The notes: generated from the sequence alone by a model not told the origin. 10,036 nt of DNA from Phycisphaerae bacterium (GCA_026647385.1 JAPKGY010000047.1:1-10036), one strand, 5' to 3'; counted from the first letter of the stretch, positions 1 to 5,931 are shown. Numbers and translations are program-made.

Positions 1-92
1 TCCAGGATCGCCGCCAGCGACGCCGAGGCGATGCCCTTGCCGAGAGAGGAGACCACACCGCCGGTGATGAAAACGAATTTGGTTTCTGGCAT
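1..92 (-). CDS. pyrG: CTP synthase, N-terminal fragment (runs off the left edge)
   Basis: The first 30 residues read MPETKFVFITGGVVSSLGKG followed by IASASLAAIL. This is the highly conserved start of CTP synthase, with the P-loop-like GGVVSSLGKG of the amidoligase (synthetase) domain that binds ATP and UTP. The enzyme makes CTP from UTP using glutamine-derived ammonia, the last step of pyrimidine nucleotide synthesis in the cytoplasm. The ATG at 92-90 is supported by a GGAGG Shine-Dalgarno (plus-strand CCTCC at 102-106) nine bases upstream. The rest of the synthetase domain and the C-terminal glutaminase domain lie outside the window. The next gene to its right is on the same strand, 138 bp upstream, and ends before a separate promoter-like sequence, so pyrG is probably transcribed on its own or as a distal gene. 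Identification is firm despite the short length because this N-terminus is distinctive. Confidence 0.95.
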   Translation of the reverse strand, partial: MPETKFVFITGGVVSSLGKGIASASLAAIL

Positions 93-170
93 TGCCACGG
101 TCCTCCGATCCCGCCCGCATCGCGGTGCCCGCGCCGCCAACCCCGGGCGCTCGAAACGCACTCGCTTATG

Positions 171-206
171 GGCTGCGACGCTACCAGAACGGTCTCTATT
201 TCTCAA
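171..206 (-). promoter_or_regulatory. Candidate pyrG promoter
   Basis: On the minus strand TTGAGA (206-201) and TAGCGT (183-178) are separated by 17 bases, a sigma70-like spacing, and would start transcription about 80 bases before the pyrG ATG. The -35 match is good but the -10 matches only three of six consensus positions, so this is a weak proposal. Confidence 0.25.
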
Positions 207-230
207 TCGCGAAGACGGCCCTACCACGCG

Positions 231-1106
231 TTAAAATGGCTTTCCCCAACCCTGCACGAGCTGCTCGATGACCTGCAGCGTCTTCGCGTCGAGCGGGATG
301 GCGTACCCCCGACGATCGGGGCCGCCGGCCCCGTCGATCATCGCGACGTTCAGACCAACCAGCTCCCCGCGGCTGTTCACCAGCGGCCCGCCGCTGAAGC
401 CCGGCTCGAGATGGACCGTGCTTTCCACCAGGCGACCGTAATCCGTTTGCCGGGTCGGGTCGAGCTTATCCTGCAACGAGGCGCTGCACCGAACCACCAA
501 GCCCGAACGCCACCTCGGCTGCCGACCGGACCGATGTCTGCACACAGCCACAACAGGTTCTCCGCTGTCAGGCGGCTTGCGAGCCGGCGGAGCGGCCGCC
601 AGCCCTTGACAATCGATTTGCAGCACAGCCAAATCCAGACCCGTCACCTTGACGATTCTCCGCACCTCATGCCGCGAACCGTCCGGCAATACGACCACCA
701 ACCTGGCCGCGTCACGCACGACGTGCTCGTTCGTCAGAATCAACCCGTCCTCGCGCAACACAACACCCGAACCGCCGCACAGATCGCATGCCCGGTATAA
801 CGCGCGCTCGCCCCCGCCCGCCGCATGCACCCCGTGCGTATGCCCGCCCGCCGGAGATTCCGCCGCCGTCTCGATCCAAACCACTGAAGGCGAGCACGCG
901 CACGCCACGCGGTCCAGCAGGACCGCCTCCCTTTCCGTCATCCCGTCGGCTCCGCCGGCCCCCACGGTGCAGTGGCTCCGGGGATCCAGGCACTCGCACA
1001 ATCGCCGCCACTCCAGGCGCGACGCGCGTTCTCCCGGCGACATCTCTCCGCAGCCCATCCACAACACGCCCAGGGCCAACAACCATCCCCGCACCAAAGA
1101 TCGCAT
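231..1106 (-). CDS. Cys-rich trypsin-like serine protease (S1C/HtrA-type fold, no PDZ), probably exported
   Basis: A 291-residue protein of the chymotrypsin-fold family related to DegP/HtrA. The catalytic triad is visible: His128 in GLILTNEHVV, Asp158 in GLDLAVLQ and Ser238 in EPGFSGGP. The GSGVVL strand before the His is also typical. There is no PDZ domain; the chain ends about 50 residues after Ser238. The N-terminus MRSLVRGWLLALGVLWMGC looks like a signal peptide with Cys19 placed like a lipoprotein cysteine, but WMGC is a poor lipobox, so soluble export is equally possible. The segment between signal and protease (20-112) holds many cysteines (37, 39, 46, 69, 71, 107, 110) and a His-rich HTHGVH. 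The reading frame stays open upstream to 1475, but that extension is a featureless Arg/Gly-rich string; I chose the ATG at 1106-1104 because the signal peptide begins there. The RBS is weak (AAGGGG about nine bases upstream). Role inferred: envelope protein quality control or regulated proteolysis; substrate unknown. Confidence 0.85.
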   Translation of the reverse strand: MRSLVRGWLLALGVLWMGCGEMSPGERASRLEWRRLCECLDPRSHCTVGAGGADGMTEREAVLLDRVACACSPSVVWIETAAESPAGGHTHGVHAAGGGERALYRACDLCGGSGVVLREDGLILTNEHVVRDAARLVVVLPDGSRHEVRRIVKVTGLDLAVLQIDCQGLAAAPPARKPPDSGEPVVAVCRHRSGRQPRWRSGLVVRCSASLQDKLDPTRQTDYGRLVESTVHLEPGFSGGPLVNSRGELVGLNVAMIDGAGGPDRRGYAIPLDAKTLQVIEQLVQGWGKPF

Positions 1107-1208
1107 CGAAACAACACCCCTTGTCAGCCAATTCCAAAGCCCAGCCCGGCCCCCCGTCCGCCGACCGCGCGACGGTGCGCCCTCGGTACCGCCCTCCGGG
1201 CAGCACCA

Positions 1209-1223
1209 ACCGGTGACACCGGT
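1209..1223. promoter_or_regulatory. 15-bp perfect palindrome, possible operator of the protease gene
   Basis: ACCGGTG-A-CACCGGT is a perfect 7-1-7 inverted repeat about 100 bases upstream of the protease start. Its place in a leader region fits a repressor or activator site, or a small RNA hairpin in the protease leader. In GC-rich DNA such a palindrome can also arise by chance. No regulator can be named. Confidence 0.3.
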
Positions 1224-1548
1224 CCCCACCCGCCGGCCTTCCATTCGTCGGTCTGTGCGGCGCCTCCCCCGATGGCCGATTCCGCATCCCGCCGTCCCGA
1301 CTGACCGAGCACCATCCCTCCCGCCTTTCAACACCAGCGCTTCGGGCTGACCCATCACGGAAAACCTGCCACCCCGCACGAGCATGCTGTTCGGTATCGG
1401 GGCGCCCGCTCCATCAAAAGCGATTACCCTCGCCACATCAACCGGCCGGCGGCGAAGCCGAGGCAATGCCCGCACCGAGCGCCAGCGTCCTCCTCGCTAC
1501 GGCAGCCACCGCTCGCGAGTTGGCATTCTCGCGCGCTGCCACCTATGC

Positions 1549-1569
1549 TGCGACTGAGTCTCAGTTGCA
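1549..1569. promoter_or_regulatory. Fur-box-like palindrome upstream of fliN
   Basis: Ten-base arms around a central T at 1559 (TGCGACTGAG and CTCAGTTGCA) are inverted with a single mismatch. Read with the centre at G1556, the site is TGCGACT-G-AGTCTCA, the 7-1-7 form of Fur operators with one mismatch. The 14 bases GACTGAGTCTCAGT (1552-1565) are identical to the core of the site at the feoAB promoter. It lies 239 bases before fliN and about 440 before the divergent protease. A TATAAC hexamer 15 bases to its right suggests it could cover the -35 region of a rightward promoter. What is seen is the dyad and its duplication; Fur as the binding protein is inferred. Confidence 0.55.
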
Positions 1570-1773
1570 GTCGCTCGCCACAATATAACGGTCATTCACC
1601 CCGACGCAAGCCAGGGATTTCAAATAATGAAGTCTGTTCCGCGGCAGGCCGATAACTAATGCGGGATGCCTCGTGGGCGCTGCGCGCCGCGCGACTCGAC
1701 GCGGCCATCGCCCGTATCGTCGCGGCGGCAGACGCAATCGGGGTACCAGAACCTCCGCCGCGACTCGGTCATA

Positions 1774-1798
1774 AGGCTGAGGGGTCAGGGAGCAGCCT
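1774..1798 (+). promoter_or_regulatory. Hairpin enclosing the fliN ribosome binding site
   Basis: AGGCTG (1774-1779) pairs with CAGCCT (1793-1798). The 13-base loop contains AGGGAG (1787-1792), the only Shine-Dalgarno-like sequence before the fliN ATG at 1802. Exposure of the site in the loop, or its occlusion by the stem close to the start codon, could influence translation. The stem is only six pairs, so this is a modest proposal. Confidence 0.3.
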
Positions 1799-1801
1799 GC
1801 A

Positions 1802-2275
1802 ATGCCGGAGAACCAGGAAGACATCGATGCCCTGCTGGCTGAGGTCAACGCCCTGGCAGAGGAGGCGGTCGCCGACATTGTCGGCCCCGAATCGGAAGCG
1901 GCCGAGCCTCTGGTCTCCTCACCGGCAAGCGGGCTCGGGGGCGCTGCGGGCGGCGAGCGGTCGGTCTCCGCCGCGGCGGTCGCTCACGCTGTGCCCAAGT
2001 CTGCCGCCGGCGAGGACCTGACGCGCATTCTGCACCTTGAGGTTCCGGTGATCGTCCAGCTTGCCCGTAACACGATGCCGTTGGCCAACATCGTGTCCCT
2101 GACCACCGGTGCGATCATCGAGTTTGACAAACCCGCCGATGGCGAGCTCGAACTCATGATCAACAACAAGTGCATAGGCCACGGCCAGGCTGTAAAAGTC
2201 GGCGAAAACTTCGGTCTCCGCATCAGCCGCATAGGCTCGCTCCGGGACCGTATTAACGCCATGGGCAACCAGTAG
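1802..2275 (+). CDS. fliN: Flagellar motor switch protein FliN (SpoA domain)
   Basis: A 157-residue protein with a C-terminal SpoA domain (about residues 75-150) of the FliN/YscQ family. The core runs from ILHLEVPVIVQLARNT through LTTGAIIEFDKPADGELEL to GENFGLRISRI, matching FliN in order and spacing. FliN tetramers form the lower rim of the flagellar C-ring, where they help switch rotation and receive export cargo. Residues 4-12 read NQEDIDALL, resembling the CheY-P-binding peptide at the start of FliM and FliY; a low-complexity Ala/Gly/Ser linker (about 22-70) joins it to the SpoA domain. Typical short FliN is 110-140 residues, so the N-terminal extension accounts for the extra length. The ATG at 1802 is preceded by AGGGAG nine bases away. 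No other flagellar gene is present, so fliN stands alone here. A hairpin 12 bases after the stop suggests a monocistronic unit. Confidence 0.92.
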   Translation: MPENQEDIDALLAEVNALAEEAVADIVGPESEAAEPLVSSPASGLGGAAGGERSVSAAAVAHAVPKSAAGEDLTRILHLEVPVIVQLARNTMPLANIVSLTTGAIIEFDKPADGELELMINNKCIGHGQAVKVGENFGLRISRIGSLRDRINAMGNQ

Positions 2276-2286
2276 CTCATCCCGCC

Positions 2287-2303
2287 GACAGCTTTTCGCT
2301 GTC
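2287..2303 (+). terminator. Hairpin after fliN, possible terminator
   Basis: GACAGC and GCTGTC form a perfect six-pair stem around a five-base TTTTC loop, 12 bases after the fliN stop. There is no T-tract on the 3' side, so an intrinsic terminator is not assured; it may instead mark or protect the mRNA 3' end. Confidence 0.4.
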
Positions 2304-2371
2304 CCTCCTGGACCGAAAACCGCCGATCTTGATTTCTGCACAATCGCCACGGCAACCAGGACGAATCCTGG

Positions 2372-2456
2372 GCTTCGACGTTTTGATGCTTTGACGTTTT
2401 GACGTGCGCCACGGCGAATCCAACGTTTTGACTTTTTGACCTTTTGACTTTTTGAC
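2372..2456. repeat. Two arrays of 8-nt repeats (TTTTGACx; GTCAAAAx on the other strand)
   Basis: Two blocks of four units each run in exact 8-base register. Block A (2372-2403) is GCTTCGAC, GTTTTGAT, GCTTTGAC, GTTTTGAC. Block B (2425-2456) is GTTTTGAC, TTTTTGAC, CTTTTGAC, TTTTTGAC. Each block is preceded by CGCCACGGC (2345-2353 and 2407-2415) and a GAATCC, so the whole looks like an imperfect duplication about 60 bp long. The first copy also has a CCAGG/CCTGG hairpin (2356-2371). Nearly every unit contains TTGAC, the -35 core, and block B ends just before the promoter of the LexA-like gene. A related 8-nt array lies inside feoB. Function unknown; options are a protein-binding array or a mini-satellite without function. 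Confidence 0.75.
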
Positions 2457-2464
2457 CTTTCCCC

Positions 2465-2493
2465 TTGACCCTCCCACCTCCCGCCCTCATAGT
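2465..2493 (+). promoter_or_regulatory. Sigma70-like promoter giving a leaderless mRNA for the LexA-like gene
   Basis: TTGACC (2465-2470) and CATAGT (2488-2493) are 17 bases apart; five of six and four of six positions fit consensus. The expected start site, about seven bases after the -10, falls on or next to the A of the ATG at 2500. The 30 bases before this ATG contain no Shine-Dalgarno sequence, which agrees with a leaderless transcript. Confidence 0.55.
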
Positions 2494-2499
2494 GGCCTC

Positions 2500-3156
2500 A
2501 TGGCCCGTCGTTACCGTCCATCACCGGCATTCAAAGGCCATGTTGGCCGACGCATTCGCTACTACCGCCTCAAAACCGGTCTCAACCAGATCACTCTGGC
2601 CCGCAAAGCCAGGGTCAATCAAGGCTTCCTCAGCGAAATCGAGCGCGGGCGGCGTAATCCCTCGCCCGGGACGCTCAAGGCTCTGGCCATCGCCCTGGAC
2701 GTGCCGCCGGCCGTCCTCATCGGCCCCGGCCCCGACCACGACGCGCCGCAACCGCTGCTCACCCGCGAGTTGCCCCTGCTGGCTTCCATCCCCAAGGGCT
2801 GGCCGAAGGCCGGCGGCCAACTGGAGATGTTCCCGGTTCTGCTGCACCTGTGGAGCCTGGACCGATACGTGCTCCGCCTCAACCTCGACTCGATGGAGCC
2901 CACGCTCAAACGCGGCGATCTCGTGCTCGTCGAGTACAGGCCAAACGTCAACCCCGCCCACGTTCAAGGCCGCATCTGCGCCTGTCTGCTCGACGATAAG
3001 CCCACCTTGAATCGCGTCTTCGTCGAACGCCGCGACGACACCCGCCTCATCGTCCTCCGCGGCGACAACCCCGACGCGCCCCCGATCGTCGTCGACGGCA
3101 CCCGCTCGTTCTCCATCCAGGGCATCGTCACCCATCTGGTGGACCGGAGCCTGTGA
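2500..3156 (+). CDS. XRE-type HTH / S24 (LexA-like) transcriptional regulator with altered protease residues
   Basis: A 218-residue regulator. Residues 13-75 form a Cro/C1-type helix-turn-helix (RLKTGLNQITLARKARVN, then the recognition segment QGFLSEIERGRRNPS). Residues 92-215 form an S24 peptidase-like domain as in LexA, UmuD and phage repressors. The serine is present (Ser131 in LDSMEPTLKRGD). The general-base lysine expected in a TxKR-type motif is replaced by Asn171 (PTLNRVFVE); Lys167 is four residues away. The Ala-Gly cleavage pair is also absent: the hinge reads LASIPKGWP, giving Lys99-Gly100. The fold is therefore LexA-like but RecA-stimulated self-cleavage is doubtful. The frame is open upstream to 2452, but the ATG at 2500 fits the promoter and starts with the basic MARRYRP typical of such repressors. 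It probably binds DNA as a dimer and may respond to a ligand or partner. Targets are unknown; the adjacent GH59 gene and its own promoter are the nearest candidates. Confidence 0.88.
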   Translation: MARRYRPSPAFKGHVGRRIRYYRLKTGLNQITLARKARVNQGFLSEIERGRRNPSPGTLKALAIALDVPPAVLIGPGPDHDAPQPLLTRELPLLASIPKGWPKAGGQLEMFPVLLHLWSLDRYVLRLNLDSMEPTLKRGDLVLVEYRPNVNPAHVQGRICACLLDDKPTLNRVFVERRDDTRLIVLRGDNPDAPPIVVDGTRSFSIQGIVTHLVDRSL

Positions 3157-3204
3157 GTCGCATCGTGCAAGCCCGCTCGAAAACAATGATCCGCCCGAGC
3201 GTCC

Positions 3205-3221
3205 CTGGCGTTGTCAGCCAG
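3205..3221 (+). terminator. Weak hairpin after the LexA-like gene
   Basis: CTGGC and GCCAG form a five-pair stem with a seven-base loop, about 50 bases after the stop. No T-tract follows at once. It could end the transcript, but the evidence is slight. Confidence 0.2.
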
Positions 3222-3235
3222 TTAACATCAGAGGC

Positions 3236-3258
3236 TTTTACCGTCTTTACGAGTAAAA
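3236..3258. promoter_or_regulatory. TTTAC/GTAAA half-site cluster, possible operator
   Basis: TTTTAC (3236-3241), TTTAC (3246-3250) and GTAAAA (3253-3258) give a direct repeat plus inverted repeats in an AT-rich island of otherwise GC-rich DNA. It sits between the LexA-like gene and the GH59 gene, where an operator could be expected. No regulator can be assigned from sequence. Confidence 0.3.
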
Positions 3259-3384
3259 TGATGATCGCCAGGAGTACCGGCGCGTTCATGACTTTTCGCG
3301 AGGCACTTCCAGGGCGGTCATGCGCCGCGCGGTCCTGAAGACCGTGTCGGCCGCACGGGTGCTCCGGGTTCTGACGCGAATCAC

Positions 3385-3413
3385 TGGAAAGCTCCGACCT
3401 TCAGCGGTATGCT
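3385..3413 (+). promoter_or_regulatory. Candidate promoter of the GH59 gene
   Basis: TGGAAA (3385-3390) and TATGCT (3408-3413) are 17 bases apart and would start transcription about 30 bases before the chosen ATG. Both hexamers deviate from consensus. The 296-base gap before the gene contains no other open frame that I accept. Confidence 0.3.
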
Positions 3414-3452
3414 CGTCGAAAGCTGATCGAGCGGTTTGAGGTGTGCAACGTC

Positions 3453-5921
3453 ATGGAGGCCAATGTGAGTTCCCTGTCGCGGACTGCCTTTGCCTGCGTG
3501 CTGCTCGTGGCGGGCCACGCGTTCGCCCGGGCGGCGGCCTCGAATGGCTCTGGGTCGGATGCCGACGCGCCGCAGGTCATCGAGCTGGACGGCCACGGCA
3601 CAGGCCGGGTCTTCGAGGGGATCGGCGGGCTCAGCGCCGGGGCCGCCTCGCGCCTGCTCATCGACTATCCCGAGCCGCAGCGGTCTCAGATCCTGGACTT
3701 TCTTTTCAAACCGAACGTCGGAGCCGCCCTCCAGCACCTCAAGGTCGAGATCGGCGGGACGATCAATTCGACCTGGGGCGCCGAGCCGAGCCACGCCATC
3801 ACCCGCGATGAAATGGTCAACCCCAGGCGCGAATACCACGAACGCGGATACGAGTGGTGGCTGATGAAGGAGGCCCGGAAGCGTAACCCCGCCATCCTGC
3901 TCGAGAGCCTGCAATGGGGTGCGCCCGGCTGGATCGGCGGCGGGGAGTATTTCAGCCAGGACAACGCCGATTACGTGGTCGCTTTCCATAAGGGAGCCCG
4001 CGCGTATCACGGCCTGACCATCCAGTATCAGGGCATCCGCAACGAGGCCGGCTACAAGATCGATTGGATCAAAACGCTCAGAAAAACGCTCGACGCAGCC
4101 GGGCTGCGGGACGTGAAGCTCACCGCCGCCGACGATCCGGGCGACGTCCAATGGAAGATCGTCAAGGACATGCTGGCGGACCCGGAGCTGATGGACGCGG
4201 TGTACGCCGCGGGCGTTCATTACGTGCCGTACACCTCGACGGACGAAGCTCGGAAGACGGGCAAACCGCTCTGGTTCAGTGAGGCCGCCATCTACGGCGA
4301 GCCCTGGGGCCGAGCCAAGAACTTCGCCCGGCTTTACAACCGCAATTACATTGTCGGCCGGATGACCAAGACCATCGTCTGCACGCCGATCACGTCGCTG
4401 CTGGAGCATCTCGTGCCCTTCAACGTCGAGATCTGGAACAACCCCGGGCTGATGAAGGCGAACACACCCTGGTCCGGTCATTATGAGGTGCCGCCGGCCG
4501 TCTGGGCGACCGCCCATACCACCCAGTTTGCTCAACCCGGCTGGCAGTACATCGACAGTGCGTGCGGGTTCCTGGCCAACGCCGGCAGCTACGTCACGCT
4601 CAAAAGCGCCCACGGCGGCGATTACAGCGTCATCATCGAGACCCTGAACAACCTGCCTTACGAGCAGGCCTGCCAGAACACGCACAGCAAGGACGACGAC
4701 GCGGAGGTCCAACCCGCCCGGGTGACGTTCAAGGTGAAGAACCTCTCCGTCGGGCCCGTACACGTCTGGCGAAGCCGCAGGTCCGCCCAGTTCGAGCAGT
4801 TGCCGGATATCACCCCCAAGGACGACTCGTTTGCCATCACCTTGACGGGTAACAGCATCTATACGCTGACGACGACCAGCGGCCAGCAGAAGGGCTCGTA
4901 CGAGATACCCGAGGATCGCCCGTTTCCGTTCCCCTATGCGGATGACTTCGAAAGCACGCCCCCTGGAAAGACGCCCCGGTACCTCTCCGATCAGGAAGGC
5001 AGCTTCGCCGTCGCCGTGCGCGAGGATGGCCGGGGAAAGTGCCTGCGTCAGATCGTGCCCCAAAAGGGCATCCCGTGGTTCGTCAGCGTGGAGTCCCCCT
5101 GGACCTTCGTCGGCGACAAAGCCTGGGCGGATTATCAGATCAGCGTCGATGCCCGTATCCCCGACAAACAGTTCGCCGCCGTCTACGGGCGAATCGACGC
5201 CCCCATGAGCCGATTCGTTCCCGGCGGCTACGGGCTCAAGCTCGATTCCACAGGCGCCTGGCAACTCATGGATACGCTGGCGGTCCTCGCTTCGGGTAAA
5301 GTCAACGTGCAACCGGGTTCCTGGCACAACCTCATGCTCGTTTTCAGCGGCGCCCGCGTGATCGGAGCCATCGACGGAAAAACCGTCTGCGACGTCATGG
5401 ACGACTTCCATCCGACCGGAGCGGTGGCTCTGGCCGGCAGCTATGCTCCCGTCGAGTTCGACAATCTCGCCGTAACCGCATTGAAGGGATCCCCGCCCGG
5501 ATCGGCCGACAAACTGGAGAACCTCGCCCTGGGCAAGAAGATCACCGCGTCAAGCGAGGCCGGCGCCGAGAACATCGCCGCGAAGGCAACCGACGGGCGA
5601 CACGACACCGGCTGGTGCCCTGCCCCCGGCAAGACCGCCGGCGAATGGCTCGAGGTCGACTTCGGCCAGGAGGTGTCCTTCGACCGGACCGTCGTGGATC
5701 AGCACACGATTTCGTTCGGATATGCGGGCGGCATCGGTGGTTACAAGATCCAGTACTGGGACGGCACGGCGTGGAAGGACGCCGTCGTCCGGACGGCCAT
5801 GGCCATCCGTCAGACCGACGATTTCGCCGCGGTGACGGCCACGAAGGTGCGACTGCTGATCGCCGGCTCCGCCGACAAGACCTGCGTATACGAATTCAAG
5901 GCGTATCGCCGGCGGCCTTAG
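3453..5921 (+). CDS. Secreted GH59 galactocerebrosidase-like glycoside hydrolase with C-terminal F5/8 type C domain
   Basis: An 822-residue enzyme closely patterned on animal galactocerebrosidase (GALC, family GH59), which cleaves beta-galactose from galactosyl lipids. After a signal peptide (about 1-25, h-region TAFACVLLVAGHAFA), the TIM-barrel starts at FEGIGGLSAGAASRLL. It includes YPEPQRSQILDFLFKPN, LKVEIGG, RGYEWWLMKEARKRNP, and both expected catalytic glutamates: acid/base Glu198 in GIRNEAGY and nucleophile Glu277 in LWFSEAAIYG. A beta-sandwich follows, with WSGHYEV and AHTTQFAQPGWQYI, then a lectin-like laminin-G-type region (about 490-680). Animal GALC ends there; here a discoidin/F5/8C (CBM32-like) domain (about 689-820, NLALGKKITASSE to VYEFKAY) is added and probably binds galactose-type glycans. 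The usual IWNE motif is IRNE. Start choice: ATG 3453 has GAGGTG nine bases upstream; GTG 3465 with GGAGG five bases upstream is an equally good alternative and gives a shorter n-region. The substrate is inferred: galactolipid or another beta-galactoside glycan, outside the cytoplasm. Confidence 0.92.
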   Translation: MEANVSSLSRTAFACVLLVAGHAFARAAASNGSGSDADAPQVIELDGHGTGRVFEGIGGLSAGAASRLLIDYPEPQRSQILDFLFKPNVGAALQHLKVEIGGTINSTWGAEPSHAITRDEMVNPRREYHERGYEWWLMKEARKRNPAILLESLQWGAPGWIGGGEYFSQDNADYVVAFHKGARAYHGLTIQYQGIRNEAGYKIDWIKTLRKTLDAAGLRDVKLTAADDPGDVQWKIVKDMLADPELMDAVYAAGVHYVPYTSTDEARKTGKPLWFSEAAIYGEPWGRAKNFARLYNRNYIVGRMTKTIVCTPITSLLEHLVPFNVEIWNNPGLMKANTPWSGHYEVPPAVWATAHTTQFAQPGWQYIDSACGFLANAGSYVTLKSAHGGDYSVIIETLNNLPYEQACQNTHSKDDDAEVQPARVTFKVKNLSVGPVHVWRSRRSAQFEQLPDITPKDDSFAITLTGNSIYTLTTTSGQQKGSYEIPEDRPFPFPYADDFESTPPGKTPRYLSDQEGSFAVAVREDGRGKCLRQIVPQKGIPWFVSVESPWTFVGDKAWADYQISVDARIPDKQFAAVYGRIDAPMSRFVPGGYGLKLDSTGAWQLMDTLAVLASGKVNVQPGSWHNLMLVFSGARVIGAIDGKTVCDVMDDFHPTGAVALAGSYAPVEFDNLAVTALKGSPPGSADKLENLALGKKITASSEAGAENIAAKATDGRHDTGWCPAPGKTAGEWLEVDFGQEVSFDRTVVDQHTISFGYAGGIGGYKIQYWDGTAWKDAVVRTAMAIRQTDDFAAVTATKVRLLIAGSADKTCVYEFKAYRRRP

Positions 5922-5931
5922 CCCCCGCCGG
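5909..5931 (+). terminator. Hairpin overlapping the GH59 stop codon
   Basis: CCGGCGG (5909-5915) and CCGCCGG (5925-5931) make a perfect seven-pair GC stem whose nine-base loop contains the TAG stop. There is no T-tract after it. It may slow transcription or protect the mRNA end. Confidence 0.35.

Larger units (their letters stand above)
1107..1801. other. Long gene-poor interval between the divergent protease and fliN genes
   Basis: About 695 bp without a convincing gene. Open frames exist on both strands, but their translations are Arg/Pro/Gly-rich and match no family pattern I know. The interval holds two dyad symmetries, a 15-bp perfect palindrome nearer the protease and a Fur-box-like palindrome nearer fliN. 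A TATAAC -10-like hexamer lies at 1584-1589 but has no good -35 at the right distance. A hairpin surrounds the fliN ribosome binding site. I see no tRNA, riboswitch or known small RNA. Confidence 0.6.

Noticed and set aside
168..1350. Plus-strand open frames opposite the protease gene
   Set aside because: Translations are Pro/Arg/His/Ser-rich, lack ribosome binding sites and family motifs, and overlap a gene with a complete catalytic triad.
1107..1475. Upstream extension of the protease by 123 codons
   Set aside because: The added sequence is Arg/Gly-rich with no domain and would bury the signal peptide in the middle of the protein.
3270..3283. 14-nt AGGAGTACCGGCGC repeated at 9214-9227 in feoB
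   Set aside because: One copy is in coding sequence and the other in non-coding sequence, with no dyad symmetry and no shared flanks, so chance is the simplest explanation, although the feoB copy does abut the 8-nt array.
3153..3338. 61-codon open frame starting at a GTG that overlaps the stop of the LexA-like gene
   Set aside because: The GTGA overlap resembles translational coupling, but the translation has no recognisable pattern, and the region contains AT-rich dyads more typical of regulatory DNA.
3381..5411. 676-codon open frame on the minus strand opposite the GH59 gene
   Set aside because: It is exactly antisense to a gene with clear family motifs. Its translation is rich in Gly, Val, Asp and Arg without any recognisable domain, as expected when GC-rich codon use leaves the opposite strand open.
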